Shown one piece after another: positions 35,879 to 45,211 of a DNA stretch of 64,000 nucleotides. Both the position numbers and the translations under genes were made by a program. The first letter of the stretch is position 1; each line of letters begins with the position of its first letter. The notes below the pieces were generated by a model. That model was not told where the DNA came from and ran no database searches. It worked only from the letters and a program-made list of their open reading frames with translations. Source of the DNA: Chania multitudinisentens RB-25 (GTDB lineage: Bacteria; Pseudomonadota; Gammaproteobacteria; Enterobacterales; Enterobacteriaceae); NCBI RefSeq assembly GCF_000520015.2, contig NZ_CP007044.2:930001-994000 (forward strand), given 5' to 3'.

Positions 35879-36871
35879 ATGAAAAAGCAGTTTATCCAAA
35901 AACAACAACAAATCAGCTTCGTGAAATCCTTCTTCTCACGCCAATTGGAACAACAGTTGGGTTTGCTTGAAGTACAGGCTCCGATCCTCAGCCGCCTGGG
36001 TGATGGTACGCAAGACAACCTTTCCGGCAGTGAAAAAGCGGTTCAGGTTAAAGTGAAATCGTTGCCAGATGCCACGTTTGAAGTGGTGCACTCGCTGGCG
36101 AAATGGAAGCGTAAAACCCTTGGCAGCTATGATTTCAGCGCAGGCGAAGGTTTGTATACCCATATGAAAGCCCTGCGCCCGGATGAAGATCGCTTGACGC
36201 CGATCCACTCGGTGTATGTCGATCAGTGGGATTGGGAACGTGTGATGGGGGATAGCGAGCGTAACCTGGCTTACCTGCAAGATACCGTTACACGTATCTA
36301 TGCTTCTATTAAAGAAACGGAAGCAGCGGTGAGCCGTGAATATGGTCTAGTTCCCTTCCTGCCAGAACAGATCCATTTTGTTCACAGTGAAACCCTCTTG
36401 CAGCGCTACCCGGAGCTGGATGCCAAAGGCCGTGAACGCGCTATTGCCAAAGAGCTGGGGGCAGTATTCCTGATTGGTATCGGCGGTAAGCTGTCGCATG
36501 GCAAATCGCACGACGTGCGTGCGCCGGATTATGATGACTGGACGACATCGGCTGCCGATGGGTTGGCGGGTTTGAACGGCGATATCGTGGTGTGGAACTC
36601 GGTATTACAGGATGCGTTTGAGCTGTCTTCTATGGGGATCCGCGTGGATGCGGCAGCACTTAAGCACCAGTTGGCGCTGACCGACGACCAGGAACGTTTG
36701 AAACTGGAATGGCACCAGTCATTATTGCGTGGTGAGATGCCGCAGACCATCGGTGGCGGTATCGGCCAATCGCGCTTAGTGATGCTGTTGTTGCAACTGT
36801 CGCACATTGGTCAGGTACAGTGCGGCGTGTGGGCACCCGAAGTGCGCGAAGCGATTGAAGGGCTGCTATAA
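35879..36871 (+). CDS. asnA: Aspartate-ammonia ligase AsnA
   Basis: Makes asparagine from aspartate, ammonia and ATP, forming AMP and pyrophosphate. 330 residues, exact family length, with a class II tRNA-synthetase-like fold: VKSFFSRQLEQQLGLLEVQAPIL at the N-terminus is shown here in part as QAPILSRLGDGTQDNLSG, and the ATP-binding end has GGGIGQSRLVMLLLQ. Divergent from its regulator asnC and convergent with viaA, with only seven bases between stops and no separate terminator. Confidence 0.98.
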   Translation: MKKQFIQKQQQISFVKSFFSRQLEQQLGLLEVQAPILSRLGDGTQDNLSGSEKAVQVKVKSLPDATFEVVHSLAKWKRKTLGSYDFSAGEGLYTHMKALRPDEDRLTPIHSVYVDQWDWERVMGDSERNLAYLQDTVTRIYASIKETEAAVSREYGLVPFLPEQIHFVHSETLLQRYPELDAKGRERAIAKELGAVFLIGIGGKLSHGKSHDVRAPDYDDWTTSAADGLAGLNGDIVVWNSVLQDAFELSSMGIRVDAAALKHQLALTDDQERLKLEWHQSLLRGEMPQTIGGGIGQSRLVMLLLQLSHIGQVQCGVWAPEVREAIEGLL

Positions 36872-36878
36872 GGCTGTT

Positions 36879-38336
36879 TCAGCGCCGCCAGCGGCGCATT
36901 AAACGGCTTTTCAACCCGGTATCAAAGCGCCAAATATGATCGAAAATGCGCATGATACCGGGTTTACCGTAATTAGACATTGCCACCGCATGAAAACGTT
37001 GCTGGTGGCTTTGCTGCTGTAATTTCACCTTTTTTATCACATCGTCTGGCAATCGCTGGGCAATAAAGTCAGAAATAACCACCGCATCGGCATCAAACCA
37101 GCCGCTTTCTGCCATTTTGCTGACCGTTGCGCTCAGGCAGGCGGCCAAGTCGGTACCACCACGGAAATGCTGGCCAAGAAAACGTATCGCTTGCTCAATG
37201 CCGCTGGCAGCGGTCAGTTCGTAATGCACGATCTGGTTGGCAAACAGCATGATGTAACAGCGGCGATTGTCGGCCAGCGCGATGCGTAATAACGCCAGAC
37301 AAAATGCTTTGGCACACTGCTCATTAAAACCGCCCATTGAGCCTGATGTATCAACGCAGACGATAAAAGGCCCGCGTGGTTGCTGATCCTGCTGTTGGTG
37401 AGTGACCTGGCGCATCATGATCTGCTCCTGCCAGGCATCGCCTTGCAGGCGGTAACTCAGCAAGCGCTTTTCCAGCAAGCGCCGGTAAAACTCAAACTCC
37501 AGCTCCTCAATGCCCAACATTGCCAGCTCGGGGGGCAGCAAACGCAAAATATCGTCGCTCTGATGAATGCCGCTGACTTCTTCTGGCTGAATGGCAGGAA
37601 CCTGTACCATCATCCTTAAAGGTTCCAGTTGTGCATCCTGCTGTGGCACAGCTTTAGCTTCATAGCTGCGCCCCAGCTGTTGTGCCAGTTTTTGTAATTC
37701 CGGTTGTTGCTGGAGAAAATCGCCATATTCCACCAGCCGCTGATAGTCACCGCGTTGTAAATGCCCTTTGCTCATGTCCCACAATCGCCCGGCAGCGGTA
37801 TCGTTCTCTGCCAGCACCGGTTCCAGAGCCCCGCTCAATGCTAACCGCTCTTGCAGTTCGGCTATCAGTTGCTCCCGTTCCTGCTCAAGCAACTGATGAT
37901 GCAGCATGGTGGCTTGCAGTGTCAGGCTGATACGCCAGCGTTGTAAAAACAGGGTTTGGAAACTGTCAGGGTGATTAGACAGATCGGCAGCATCTACCAG
38001 CTTTTGCGCCTGTTCGTAAAACGGCGAAACCAACTGGTGTAACAGTTCGAGCGTCTCGTTGAGATGATGAAAAAATTGAGTATTGTTTTCCAACTGGCAC
38101 TGTTGGTAACGGTAAAACTCTTGCGCCAGCGCGGGGGGAACCAGCGCCTGATGAAGGCGCTCTTTCAGTTGTAATCTCCAGCGTGGCAGATCGCGGTTCA
38201 ATGCCCGGCGAATTGCCGGGAACTTGCTAAAAAACACCTTGAATTGCGGGGCTGCCAGCATGCCGACGAGCATTTCTTCGATCAGTTCTCCTTCGGTGAT
38301 CGCCAGCAGCAGATCAAGCGTTTCAAGGCTGAGCAT
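36879..38336 (-). CDS. viaA: VWA-domain protein ViaA, partner of RavA
   Basis: 485 residues. The C-terminal von Willebrand A domain carries the metal site DTSGSMGG near residue 330 and GGTD further on. It stimulates the RavA ATPase; the pair has been linked to respiratory complex maturation, lipid binding and aminoglycoside sensitivity in E. coli. The N-terminal two thirds is helical and rich in Gln and Leu. Its start is two bases after the ravA stop, so the pair is coupled. Confidence 0.97.
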   Translation of the reverse strand: MLSLETLDLLLAITEGELIEEMLVGMLAAPQFKVFFSKFPAIRRALNRDLPRWRLQLKERLHQALVPPALAQEFYRYQQCQLENNTQFFHHLNETLELLHQLVSPFYEQAQKLVDAADLSNHPDSFQTLFLQRWRISLTLQATMLHHQLLEQEREQLIAELQERLALSGALEPVLAENDTAAGRLWDMSKGHLQRGDYQRLVEYGDFLQQQPELQKLAQQLGRSYEAKAVPQQDAQLEPLRMMVQVPAIQPEEVSGIHQSDDILRLLPPELAMLGIEELEFEFYRRLLEKRLLSYRLQGDAWQEQIMMRQVTHQQQDQQPRGPFIVCVDTSGSMGGFNEQCAKAFCLALLRIALADNRRCYIMLFANQIVHYELTAASGIEQAIRFLGQHFRGGTDLAACLSATVSKMAESGWFDADAVVISDFIAQRLPDDVIKKVKLQQQSHQQRFHAVAMSNYGKPGIMRIFDHIWRFDTGLKSRLMRRWRR

Positions 38337-38338
38337 AA

Positions 38339-39844
38339 TTATTGGCCACGCATCTGCTGATATTGTTGTTTCGTTTGTTCAGCAACCTGTAACAGGCTGG
38401 CTTCGATCTTCGCTACGCCAGCGGCAGAGATGAATAAGCACGGCTGATGCAGGCTGAATAATCGGCGTTGTTCCGTTAAGCGTTGGGTTAATGCTTCCAT
38501 TTCATCCAGCAATGCTGGTGGCGTGCTGCCAGTAGTTTTGCCCGGTACAGCAAGCAACGCAGGTTGCCGGCTGACGTCCAGCACCGTCAGATGTAATTGT
38601 TCGTTCACTTCCAGTTCGATCTGCTGGGCAAAACCGATGCCGTTCAATTTGGCACGCACATCACCACCCTTTTGCAGCCAGTTTTCTAACGCACTGCTTT
38701 CGATATTGAGATGGTTTACCTGTATATCGTGCAATTGCAGTGGTTTTTGCAGCAGCAGGGTTAATGTGCTGCCGCTGAGCGGCGTTTCCAGCACATATTG
38801 TGGTTTGCGGCTGAACATGCCGCCTTTTTTTATCAGGCTGATAGCTTGCCGATCGCTTTGCTGCTGTTGGTGCTGCATCCAACGGGTATGAATCTGTTGC
38901 AGTTGGATTAGCAATGTTTGCTGTTGGTAGGCTTGTTCAGCCAGCAGTTGATCGATTTGTTGCTGTAACAGTTTCAGGGAAGTGAGATCGTGCCACAGGC
39001 AGTCTTTTAACAGCATTAAATCTAACGGAACAATGGCATCGCGCCCGCTAAAGAACGCACTGGCTTGCAGCAAACGCAGAGATTTTTTCCAACGACGATC
39101 GGAAACATAAGGAGCCTGCTCCAACGCATTCAAACGCTGGCGCAGCAGGAAGATCAACTCAAAGCAGTTTTCTGGCAATGTGATTTTATCAATCTGCGGC
39201 TGCCACTGGTGGAATTCTTCATCACTGATGCTCAGCGCTTCAGGCACCGGGTTATCACTTTCACTCTGGCGATTGACTAACAAAGAACGGAAGTTCTGTT
39301 TATCCTGCACCTTATCAAGCCACAGACGGATCAGCATTCGGTCATATAAGGCTTCCAGGCTGTTGTCTGCTTCCGGCAGTTCGTTGGAGGCAGTAATCAG
39401 CAGGCGCAATGGTATGGTTTCTTCATTATTGCCATTGCGGAAACGGCGTTCATTGATGGCTGTCAGCAACGTATTCAGGATGGCCGGGCCAGCCTTCCAG
39501 ATTTCATCAAGGAACACAATTTCAGCTTCGGGTAAATAACCGGCGGTCAGGCGTTGGTAGCGCCCTTCATCTTTCAAGGCCTGAATAGATAGCGGGCCAA
39601 ACACTTCTTCCGGTGTGGAAAAACGCGTCATCAGGTATTCGAATGAACGGGCGCTGCGAAAAGCAAACTTCAACCGGCGGGCAATCAAGCTTTTGGCAAT
39701 ACCCGGTGGGCCAAGCAGGAATACGCTTTCGCCGCATAACGCCGCCAGCAAACATAATCGGATAGCTTCTTGCCGTTCATAAAGGCCGCTCTCCAGCGCA
39801 TTGCTGAGGCGGGAAATTCGTTCTGCCAGAAGTGATGATGCCAT
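38339..39844 (-). CDS. ravA: MoxR-family AAA+ ATPase RavA
   Basis: Hexameric ATPase of the MoxR family, 501 residues. Walker A is GPPGIAKS at 45-52 and Walker B is the EIVFLDEIWKAGPAI segment. The C-terminal third contains the region that, in E. coli, binds inducible lysine decarboxylase LdcI. It works with ViaA encoded next. First gene of the pair, divergent from kup. Confidence 0.97.
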   Translation of the reverse strand: MASSLLAERISRLSNALESGLYERQEAIRLCLLAALCGESVFLLGPPGIAKSLIARRLKFAFRSARSFEYLMTRFSTPEEVFGPLSIQALKDEGRYQRLTAGYLPEAEIVFLDEIWKAGPAILNTLLTAINERRFRNGNNEETIPLRLLITASNELPEADNSLEALYDRMLIRLWLDKVQDKQNFRSLLVNRQSESDNPVPEALSISDEEFHQWQPQIDKITLPENCFELIFLLRQRLNALEQAPYVSDRRWKKSLRLLQASAFFSGRDAIVPLDLMLLKDCLWHDLTSLKLLQQQIDQLLAEQAYQQQTLLIQLQQIHTRWMQHQQQQSDRQAISLIKKGGMFSRKPQYVLETPLSGSTLTLLLQKPLQLHDIQVNHLNIESSALENWLQKGGDVRAKLNGIGFAQQIELEVNEQLHLTVLDVSRQPALLAVPGKTTGSTPPALLDEMEALTQRLTEQRRLFSLHQPCLFISAAGVAKIEASLLQVAEQTKQQYQQMRGQ

Positions 39845-40205
39845 AATCGTTCAGGTTATCCGGGGTCAGATCGGTTTAATTGGCTGAGAAACAATCTTGA
39901 TGAAGAATTCGATGATAAGCCACCCTTATTTTTAATGGTATATACTCGTTATGCTGAAAGATGGCTGATGTGTTAGAACCCGTCAGCTTGCAACAATAAG
40001 GCTCTCAGTTTTATTAAAAGAATTACCGGTTCATGTTTGGTTTATTTTTCAGGGTGGAGAATAAGAGCCCGTAAGCATTATAAATGACACCTATTCCTTT
40101 CGCTGCGCATGTTGGGGCTCGTGAGTGCTATAGATTTTAGAGCCCATATTTCTAGCTTAATGCGGATGGCATCGCTAATGGATGTTCCAGTAAAAGAAGC
40201 AAATA
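39845..40205 (+). promoter_or_regulatory. kup leader with alternately pairing GC segments
   Basis: About 360 bases between divergent ravA and kup. A TATACT -10-like element lies near 39940 in plus orientation. Downstream, four short segments can pair alternately: GGCTCT (40000-40005), AGAGCCC (40064-40070), GGGGCTC (40114-40120) and AGAGCCC (40139-40145). Pairing 1-2 with 3-4 excludes pairing 2-3. No U-tract follows and the ribosome site near 40190 is not directly covered. The architecture recalls a leader with two folds, but this is inference. Confidence 0.4.
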
Positions 40206-42074
40206 ATGAACACAGAACGTAAACAGTCTTTATCGGCGGTAACACTGGCAGCAATTGGGGTGGTTTACGGCGACATAGGCACCAGCCCTCTGTATACTCT
40301 GAGAGAGTGTTTCTCCGGCAATTATGGTTTTGATGTCCGTCCTGACGTGGTTTTTGGTTTTCTTTCCCTGATTTTCTGGATGCTGGTGATCGTCGTTTCT
40401 TTGAAATACCTCACTTATGTGATGCGTGCAGATAATGCCGGTGAAGGCGGCATCCTGACATTAATGTCGCTGGCCGGGCGTAACACTTCGCCACGCACGA
40501 CGGCACGGCTGGTAATACTTGGCCTGATTGGCGGCAGTTTCTTTTATGGCGAGGTGGTGATCACCCCGGCAATATCGGTGATGTCGGCGATTGAGGGGCT
40601 GGAAATTGCGGCACCGTCGCTTGATGCCTATATTGTGCCGCTCTCTATTCTCGTGCTGACTTTATTGTTTGTGATTCAAAAGCGTGGCACCGGTAGCGTG
40701 GGCAAACTGTTTGCGCCGGTCATGCTGCTGTGGTTCATTGTGCTGGCAGCGCTTGGTGCCCGCAGTATCATTGCTAATCCAGAAGTATTGCAGGCGTTGA
40801 ATCCGCATTGGGCACTGAACTTCTTTGTTGAATATAAGAAAATTTCGTTCTTGGCGCTCGGTGCCGTGGTGCTGGCAATTACCGGTGTGGAGGCGTTGTA
40901 TGCTGATATGGGGCACTTCGGTAAATTCCCGATCCGCCTGGCTTGGTTTACCGTGGTACTGCCTTCTCTGGTGCTCAATTACTTTGGTCAGGGGGCATTG
41001 CTGCTGAAAAACCCTGAAGCAATCAAAAATCCCTTCTTCCTGCTGGCGCCCGATTGGGCGCTGATTCCGTTGCTGATTCTGGCTACCTTGGCTACGGTGA
41101 TTGCCTCGCAGGCGGTGATTTCTGGTGTATTTTCCTTAACTCGCCAGGCGGTACGGCTGGGTTATCTGTCACCGATGCGCATTATCCATACGTCAGAAAT
41201 GGAGTCTGGTCAGATCTATATCCCGGTGATCAACTGGACGTTGTATATCTCGGTGGTGCTGGTGATCTTGGGGTTTGAACATTCCAGTAATCTGGCCGCG
41301 GCGTATGGTATTGCAGTGACCGGTACCATGGTTTTGACCAGTATTCTGGTGACGTCAGTAGCCATCAAAAACTGGCATTGGAATCGCTTCCTGGTGGTGG
41401 GTATTTTGCTAATCATGCTGATTATTGATGTCCCTATGTTCTCTGCCAATGCGCTGAAACTGTTCTCAGGTGGCTGGCTGCCGCTGACGTTGGCACTGGT
41501 GATGTTTATTATCATGACCACCTGGAAAAGTGAACGTTTCAGCCTGCTGCGACGCATTCATGAGCACGGTAATTCCCTTGAAGCAATGATTGCCTCACTG
41601 GAAAAATCCCCGCCGGTTCGCGTGCCTGGTACCGCGGTGTTTATGTCCCGCGCCACCAATGTGATTCCGTTTGCGTTGCTGCATAACCTCAAACACAACA
41701 AAGTGTTGCATGAGCGCGTCGTTCTGTTGACGCTGCGCACTGAGGATGCGCCCTATGTGCATAACCTGCGCCGGGTGACCATTGAACAGCTATCACCGAC
41801 GTTCTGGCGCGTGGTGGCCAGCTATGGCTGGCGTGAAACGCCCAATGTGGAAGAGATATTCCACCGCTGCGGTTTGGAAGGGTTACCGTGCCGCATGATG
41901 GAAACTTCGTTCTTTATGTCGCATGAATCGCTGATCCTCACCAAACGGCCATGGTATCTGTATCTGCGTGGTAAATTGTTTGTCGCACTGAGCCGGAATG
42001 CGCTACGTGCTCCCGATCAGTTTGAGATCCCGCCAAACCGCGTTATCGAACTGGGAACCCAGGTCGAAATATAA
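40206..42074 (+). CDS. kup: Low-affinity potassium transporter Kup
   Basis: Proton-coupled potassium uptake protein of the inner membrane, 622 residues, same length as E. coli TrkD/Kup. About twelve hydrophobic segments span residues 15-440, opening with the family signature VYGDIGTSPLYTLRECF. A soluble C-terminal domain of about 180 residues follows (RVPGTAVFMSRATNVIPFAL). Intact. Followed by a Rho-independent terminator before the rbs promoter. Confidence 0.98.
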   Translation: MNTERKQSLSAVTLAAIGVVYGDIGTSPLYTLRECFSGNYGFDVRPDVVFGFLSLIFWMLVIVVSLKYLTYVMRADNAGEGGILTLMSLAGRNTSPRTTARLVILGLIGGSFFYGEVVITPAISVMSAIEGLEIAAPSLDAYIVPLSILVLTLLFVIQKRGTGSVGKLFAPVMLLWFIVLAALGARSIIANPEVLQALNPHWALNFFVEYKKISFLALGAVVLAITGVEALYADMGHFGKFPIRLAWFTVVLPSLVLNYFGQGALLLKNPEAIKNPFFLLAPDWALIPLLILATLATVIASQAVISGVFSLTRQAVRLGYLSPMRIIHTSEMESGQIYIPVINWTLYISVVLVILGFEHSSNLAAAYGIAVTGTMVLTSILVTSVAIKNWHWNRFLVVGILLIMLIIDVPMFSANALKLFSGGWLPLTLALVMFIIMTTWKSERFSLLRRIHEHGNSLEAMIASLEKSPPVRVPGTAVFMSRATNVIPFALLHNLKHNKVLHERVVLLTLRTEDAPYVHNLRRVTIEQLSPTFWRVVASYGWRETPNVEEIFHRCGLEGLPCRMMETSFFMSHESLILTKRPWYLYLRGKLFVALSRNALRAPDQFEIPPNRVIELGTQVEI

Positions 42075-42079
42075 ACCCC

Positions 42080-42112
42080 AAGGGCTCCGTTTATTAGCTG
42101 AGCCCTTTTCTT
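42080..42112 (+). terminator. Terminator of kup
   Basis: Stem AAGGGCTC (42080-42087) / GAGCCCTT (42100-42107) with a 12-base loop, followed by TTCTTT. It lies five bases after the kup stop. Confidence 0.8.
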
Positions 42113-42130
42113 TACCTTTTTACCAAAACG

Positions 42131-42226
42131 AGCGAAACGTTTCGATAGCGCTCACGTTTTTGCAACTTCCCTATTGTTTTCTTCTGTTGTTTTTTTAAAC
42201 TCATTTAGTAGCGAAACGTTTCGCTA
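42131..42226 (+). promoter_or_regulatory. Two RbsR operators upstream of rbsD
   Basis: Two LacI-type palindromes share the core CGAAACGTTTCG. The distal one at 42133-42144 is flanked asymmetrically (AG...AT). The proximal one is the perfect 18-base palindrome TAGCGAAACGTTTCGCTA at 42209-42226, ending 14 bases before the rbsD start. The core matches the known E. coli RbsR operator. Centres are 79 bases apart. RbsR encoded at the operon end is the expected repressor, released by ribose. Confidence 0.9.
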
Positions 42227-42239
42227 GTGGAGTGAGATC

Positions 42240-42659
42240 ATGAAAAAAGGCGTGCTACTAAATTCTGAAGTGTCTGCGGTTGTTTCCCGTCTCGGTCATA
42301 CCGATCAACTGACGATTTGCGATGCAGGGTTGCCGATCCCGGCAGGAGTACAGCGTATTGATCTGGCGTTGGCGCAAGGAATACCTACGTTTTTACAGGT
42401 GGTTGAGGTAGTTACGCAGGAAATGCAGGTAGAAAATGCCATTCTGGCGGAGGAGATCGTTAAACAAAATCCTCTGCTCCATGCCGCGTTACTGGCTCAA
42501 TTGCAGCAACTTGGCCAACACCAGGGAAACACCATCAGCGTGTGCTATATCAGCCATACTGAGTTTAAAGCACAGACCGAGCACAGCCGAGCAGTGATCC
42601 GCAGTGGTGAATTTTCGCCATATGCCAACGTCATTCTTTGCTCCGGCGTCACTTTCTGA
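42240..42659 (+). CDS. rbsD: D-ribose pyranase RbsD
   Basis: Interconverts pyran and furan forms of ribose so that it can be phosphorylated. 139 residues; the catalytic His20 is in RLGHTDQLTICDAGLPIP. First gene of the ribose operon; its start is placed just after the proximal RbsR operator with GGAGTGAG as ribosome site. Confidence 0.97.
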   Translation: MKKGVLLNSEVSAVVSRLGHTDQLTICDAGLPIPAGVQRIDLALAQGIPTFLQVVEVVTQEMQVENAILAEEIVKQNPLLHAALLAQLQQLGQHQGNTISVCYISHTEFKAQTEHSRAVIRSGEFSPYANVILCSGVTF

Positions 42660-42666
42660 GGCAATT

Positions 42667-44172
42667 ATGCAACCGTTACTGCAACTGCAAGGGATTGATA
42701 AAGCTTTTCCCGGCGTGAAGGCGCTTTCTGGTGCTGCCCTTAGCGTTTATCCCGGCAGGGTGATGGCGCTGGTGGGGGAAAATGGTGCGGGGAAATCCAC
42801 CATGATGAAGGTGCTGACCGGTATCTATAGCAAAGATGCGGGCAGCCAGCATTTTCTGGGTAAAGAGGTGGTGTTCAACGGGCCAAAGGATTCACAGGAA
42901 GCAGGTATCGGCATTATTCATCAGGAATTAAATCTGATCCCACAGTTGACGATTGCCGAAAACATTTTTCTTGGCCGTGAGTTTGTTAACCGTTTTGGCC
43001 GTATTGACTGGAAACGCATGTATGCCGAAGCAGACAAACTGCTGGCACGCCTGAATCTGCGTTACAGCAGCCACCGGCTGGTGGGGGAGTTGTCGATAGG
43101 CGATCAGCAGATGGTTGAAATTGCCAAGGTGCTGAGCTTCGAATCGAAAGTCATCATTATGGATGAGCCGACCGACGCATTGACCGATACTGAAACCGCT
43201 TCTTTGTTTAATGTGATCAATGAGCTGAAAGCTGAAGGTCGCGGCATTGTCTATATTTCCCATCGCCTGAAAGAGATCTTTGAAATCTGCGACGATGTCA
43301 CCGTGTTCCGTGACGGCCAGTTTATTGCTGAATGCCCGGTCGCTGAGCTGCAAGAAGATTCGCTGATCGAAATGATGGTGGGTCGCAAGCTGGAAGAACA
43401 ATATCCGCGCCTGAATCTACCGCGCGGTGAAAAGCGCCTGGAAGTCAGCCATATATCGGGCCCTGGTGTCCACGATGTCAGTTTTACCCTGTACCGTGGT
43501 GAAATTTTAGGGGTAGCTGGTTTGATGGGCGCCGGGCGCACTGAATTGATGAAAATTTTATACGGTGCAGCACCGCGTAAGAGCGGCATCGTGAATCTTG
43601 ATGGTCATGAAGTCGTTACTCATTCACCGCAGGACGGATTGGCAAACGGCATCGTTTATATTTCCGAAGATCGTAAACGCGATGGTTTGGTGTTGGGGAT
43701 GTCGGTGAAGGAAAACATGTCGCTGACCGCCCTGCGCTATTTCAGCCGAAGCGGTGGTGGCTTGAAACATACCGATGAACAGCAGGCGGTAAGTGATTTT
43801 ATTCGTTTATTCAATATTAAAACGCCGTCAATGGAACAGCCAATAGGCCTGCTTTCTGGCGGTAACCAACAGAAAGTGGCGATTGCTCGTGGGTTAATGA
43901 CCCGCCCTAAAGTATTGATCCTTGATGAGCCGACACGTGGTGTTGACGTTAGTGCCAAAAAAGAGATTTACCAGTTAATCAACCAGTTCAAGCAGGAAGG
44001 GCTGAGCATCATTCTGGTGTCTTCGGAAATGCCGGAGGTGCTGGGCATGAGTGACCGCATTTTGGTGATGCACGAAGGCCATCTCAGCGGTGAATTCCCG
44101 ATTGAACAGGCCACACAGGAAGTGCTGATGGCAGCGGCCGTCGGCAAGCAATACGGCGTAAAGCAGGAGTAA
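42667..44172 (+). CDS. rbsA: Ribose ABC importer ATPase RbsA
   Basis: Double-domain ATPase of the ribose importer, 501 residues. I start it at ATG 42667 (MQPLLQLQGIDKAFPG), seven bases after the rbsD stop, rather than the upstream in-frame codon inside rbsD. The first domain has Walker A GENGAGKST and signature LSIGDQQ; the second has the degenerate Walker A GLMGAGRTEL and an intact LSGGNQQKVAIARGL signature, the asymmetry typical of sugar importers of this class. Confidence 0.97.
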   Translation: MQPLLQLQGIDKAFPGVKALSGAALSVYPGRVMALVGENGAGKSTMMKVLTGIYSKDAGSQHFLGKEVVFNGPKDSQEAGIGIIHQELNLIPQLTIAENIFLGREFVNRFGRIDWKRMYAEADKLLARLNLRYSSHRLVGELSIGDQQMVEIAKVLSFESKVIIMDEPTDALTDTETASLFNVINELKAEGRGIVYISHRLKEIFEICDDVTVFRDGQFIAECPVAELQEDSLIEMMVGRKLEEQYPRLNLPRGEKRLEVSHISGPGVHDVSFTLYRGEILGVAGLMGAGRTELMKILYGAAPRKSGIVNLDGHEVVTHSPQDGLANGIVYISEDRKRDGLVLGMSVKENMSLTALRYFSRSGGGLKHTDEQQAVSDFIRLFNIKTPSMEQPIGLLSGGNQQKVAIARGLMTRPKVLILDEPTRGVDVSAKKEIYQLINQFKQEGLSIILVSSEMPEVLGMSDRILVMHEGHLSGEFPIEQATQEVLMAAAVGKQYGVKQE

Positions 44173-44178
44173 TCAGAT

Positions 44179-45141
44179 ATGAATTCCCAGAGTGTCGCAA
44201 AGCGCTGGTTCAGTAAAGAGTGGCTGTTAGAGCAGAAATCGCTGATTGCGCTGCTGGTGCTGATTGCCGTGGTGTCTTCGATGAGCCCGAATTTTTTCAC
44301 CGTCAACAATCTGTTCAATATTTTACAGCAAACGTCGGTGAACGCCATTATGGCGGTGGGGATGACATTGGTGATCCTTACTTCCGGTATCGATTTGTCG
44401 GTAGGTTCATTGCTGGCGTTAACCGGTGCGGTAGCGGCGTCGATCGTTGGTTTTGAAATTAATGCGGTGGTAGCGGTCGCCGCCGCCTTGGCGCTGGGGG
44501 CTGCCGTGGGTGCCTGTACCGGGATTATTGTGGCGAAAGGTAAAGTTCAGGCGTTTATCGCCACGCTGGTGATGATGCTGTTGTTGCGCGGCGTTACCAT
44601 GGTGTATACCAGCGGCAGCCCGATTAATACCGGTTTTACCGATGTAGCAGACGTTTTCGGTTGGTTCGGTATTGGCCGCCCACTGGGTATACCAACACCA
44701 ATCTGGATTATGGCGATCGTGTTTATCGCTGCCTGGTACATGCTGCATCACACTCGCTTGGGCCGCTATATCTATGCGCTGGGGGGGAACGAGGCCGCAA
44801 CTCGTTTGTCCGGTATCAGCGTCGATAAAGTGAAAATCATCGTTTACTCGCTGTGCGGTCTGTTGGCTGCTCTGGCTGGAGTGATTGAAGTTGCGCGCCT
44901 GTCATCGGCACAGCCAACCGCCGGTACGGGTTATGAACTGGATGCTATCGCTGCGGTGGTGCTGGGCGGAACCAGTCTGGCTGGGGGTAAAGGGCGCATC
45001 GTTGGCACCTTGATCGGGGCACTGATCCTGGGTTTCCTGAATAACGGTTTGAATTTGTTGGGCGTTTCTTCTTACTACCAAATGATCGTGAAAGCAGCCG
45101 TTATTTTGCTGGCGGTTCTGGTAGATAACAAAAAGCAGTAA
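44179..45141 (+). CDS. rbsC: Ribose ABC importer permease RbsC
   Basis: Inner-membrane channel, 320 residues, eight to ten hydrophobic segments. Family landmarks GIDLSVGSLLALTGAVAAS and GNEAATRLSGISVDKVK are present. Starts six bases after rbsA. A hairpin precedes the following rbsB. Confidence 0.98.
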   Translation: MNSQSVAKRWFSKEWLLEQKSLIALLVLIAVVSSMSPNFFTVNNLFNILQQTSVNAIMAVGMTLVILTSGIDLSVGSLLALTGAVAASIVGFEINAVVAVAAALALGAAVGACTGIIVAKGKVQAFIATLVMMLLLRGVTMVYTSGSPINTGFTDVADVFGWFGIGRPLGIPTPIWIMAIVFIAAWYMLHHTRLGRYIYALGGNEAATRLSGISVDKVKIIVYSLCGLLAALAGVIEVARLSSAQPTAGTGYELDAIAAVVLGGTSLAGGKGRIVGTLIGALILGFLNNGLNLLGVSSYYQMIVKAAVILLAVLVDNKKQ

Positions 45142-45154
45142 GTATTTTCAAAGG

Positions 45155-45170
45155 CGGGCTTACCAGCCCG
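45155..45170 (+). repeat. Intercistronic hairpin rbsC-rbsB
   Basis: Perfect 6-bp stem CGGGCT / AGCCCG with a 4-base loop in the 70-base spacer. It lacks a U-tract and probably marks a processing or stability boundary before the highly expressed binding-protein gene. Confidence 0.5.
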
Positions 45171-45211
45171 TAGTATTCACGAACACTTATTTCCCTACAG
45201 GAATCACGCAC

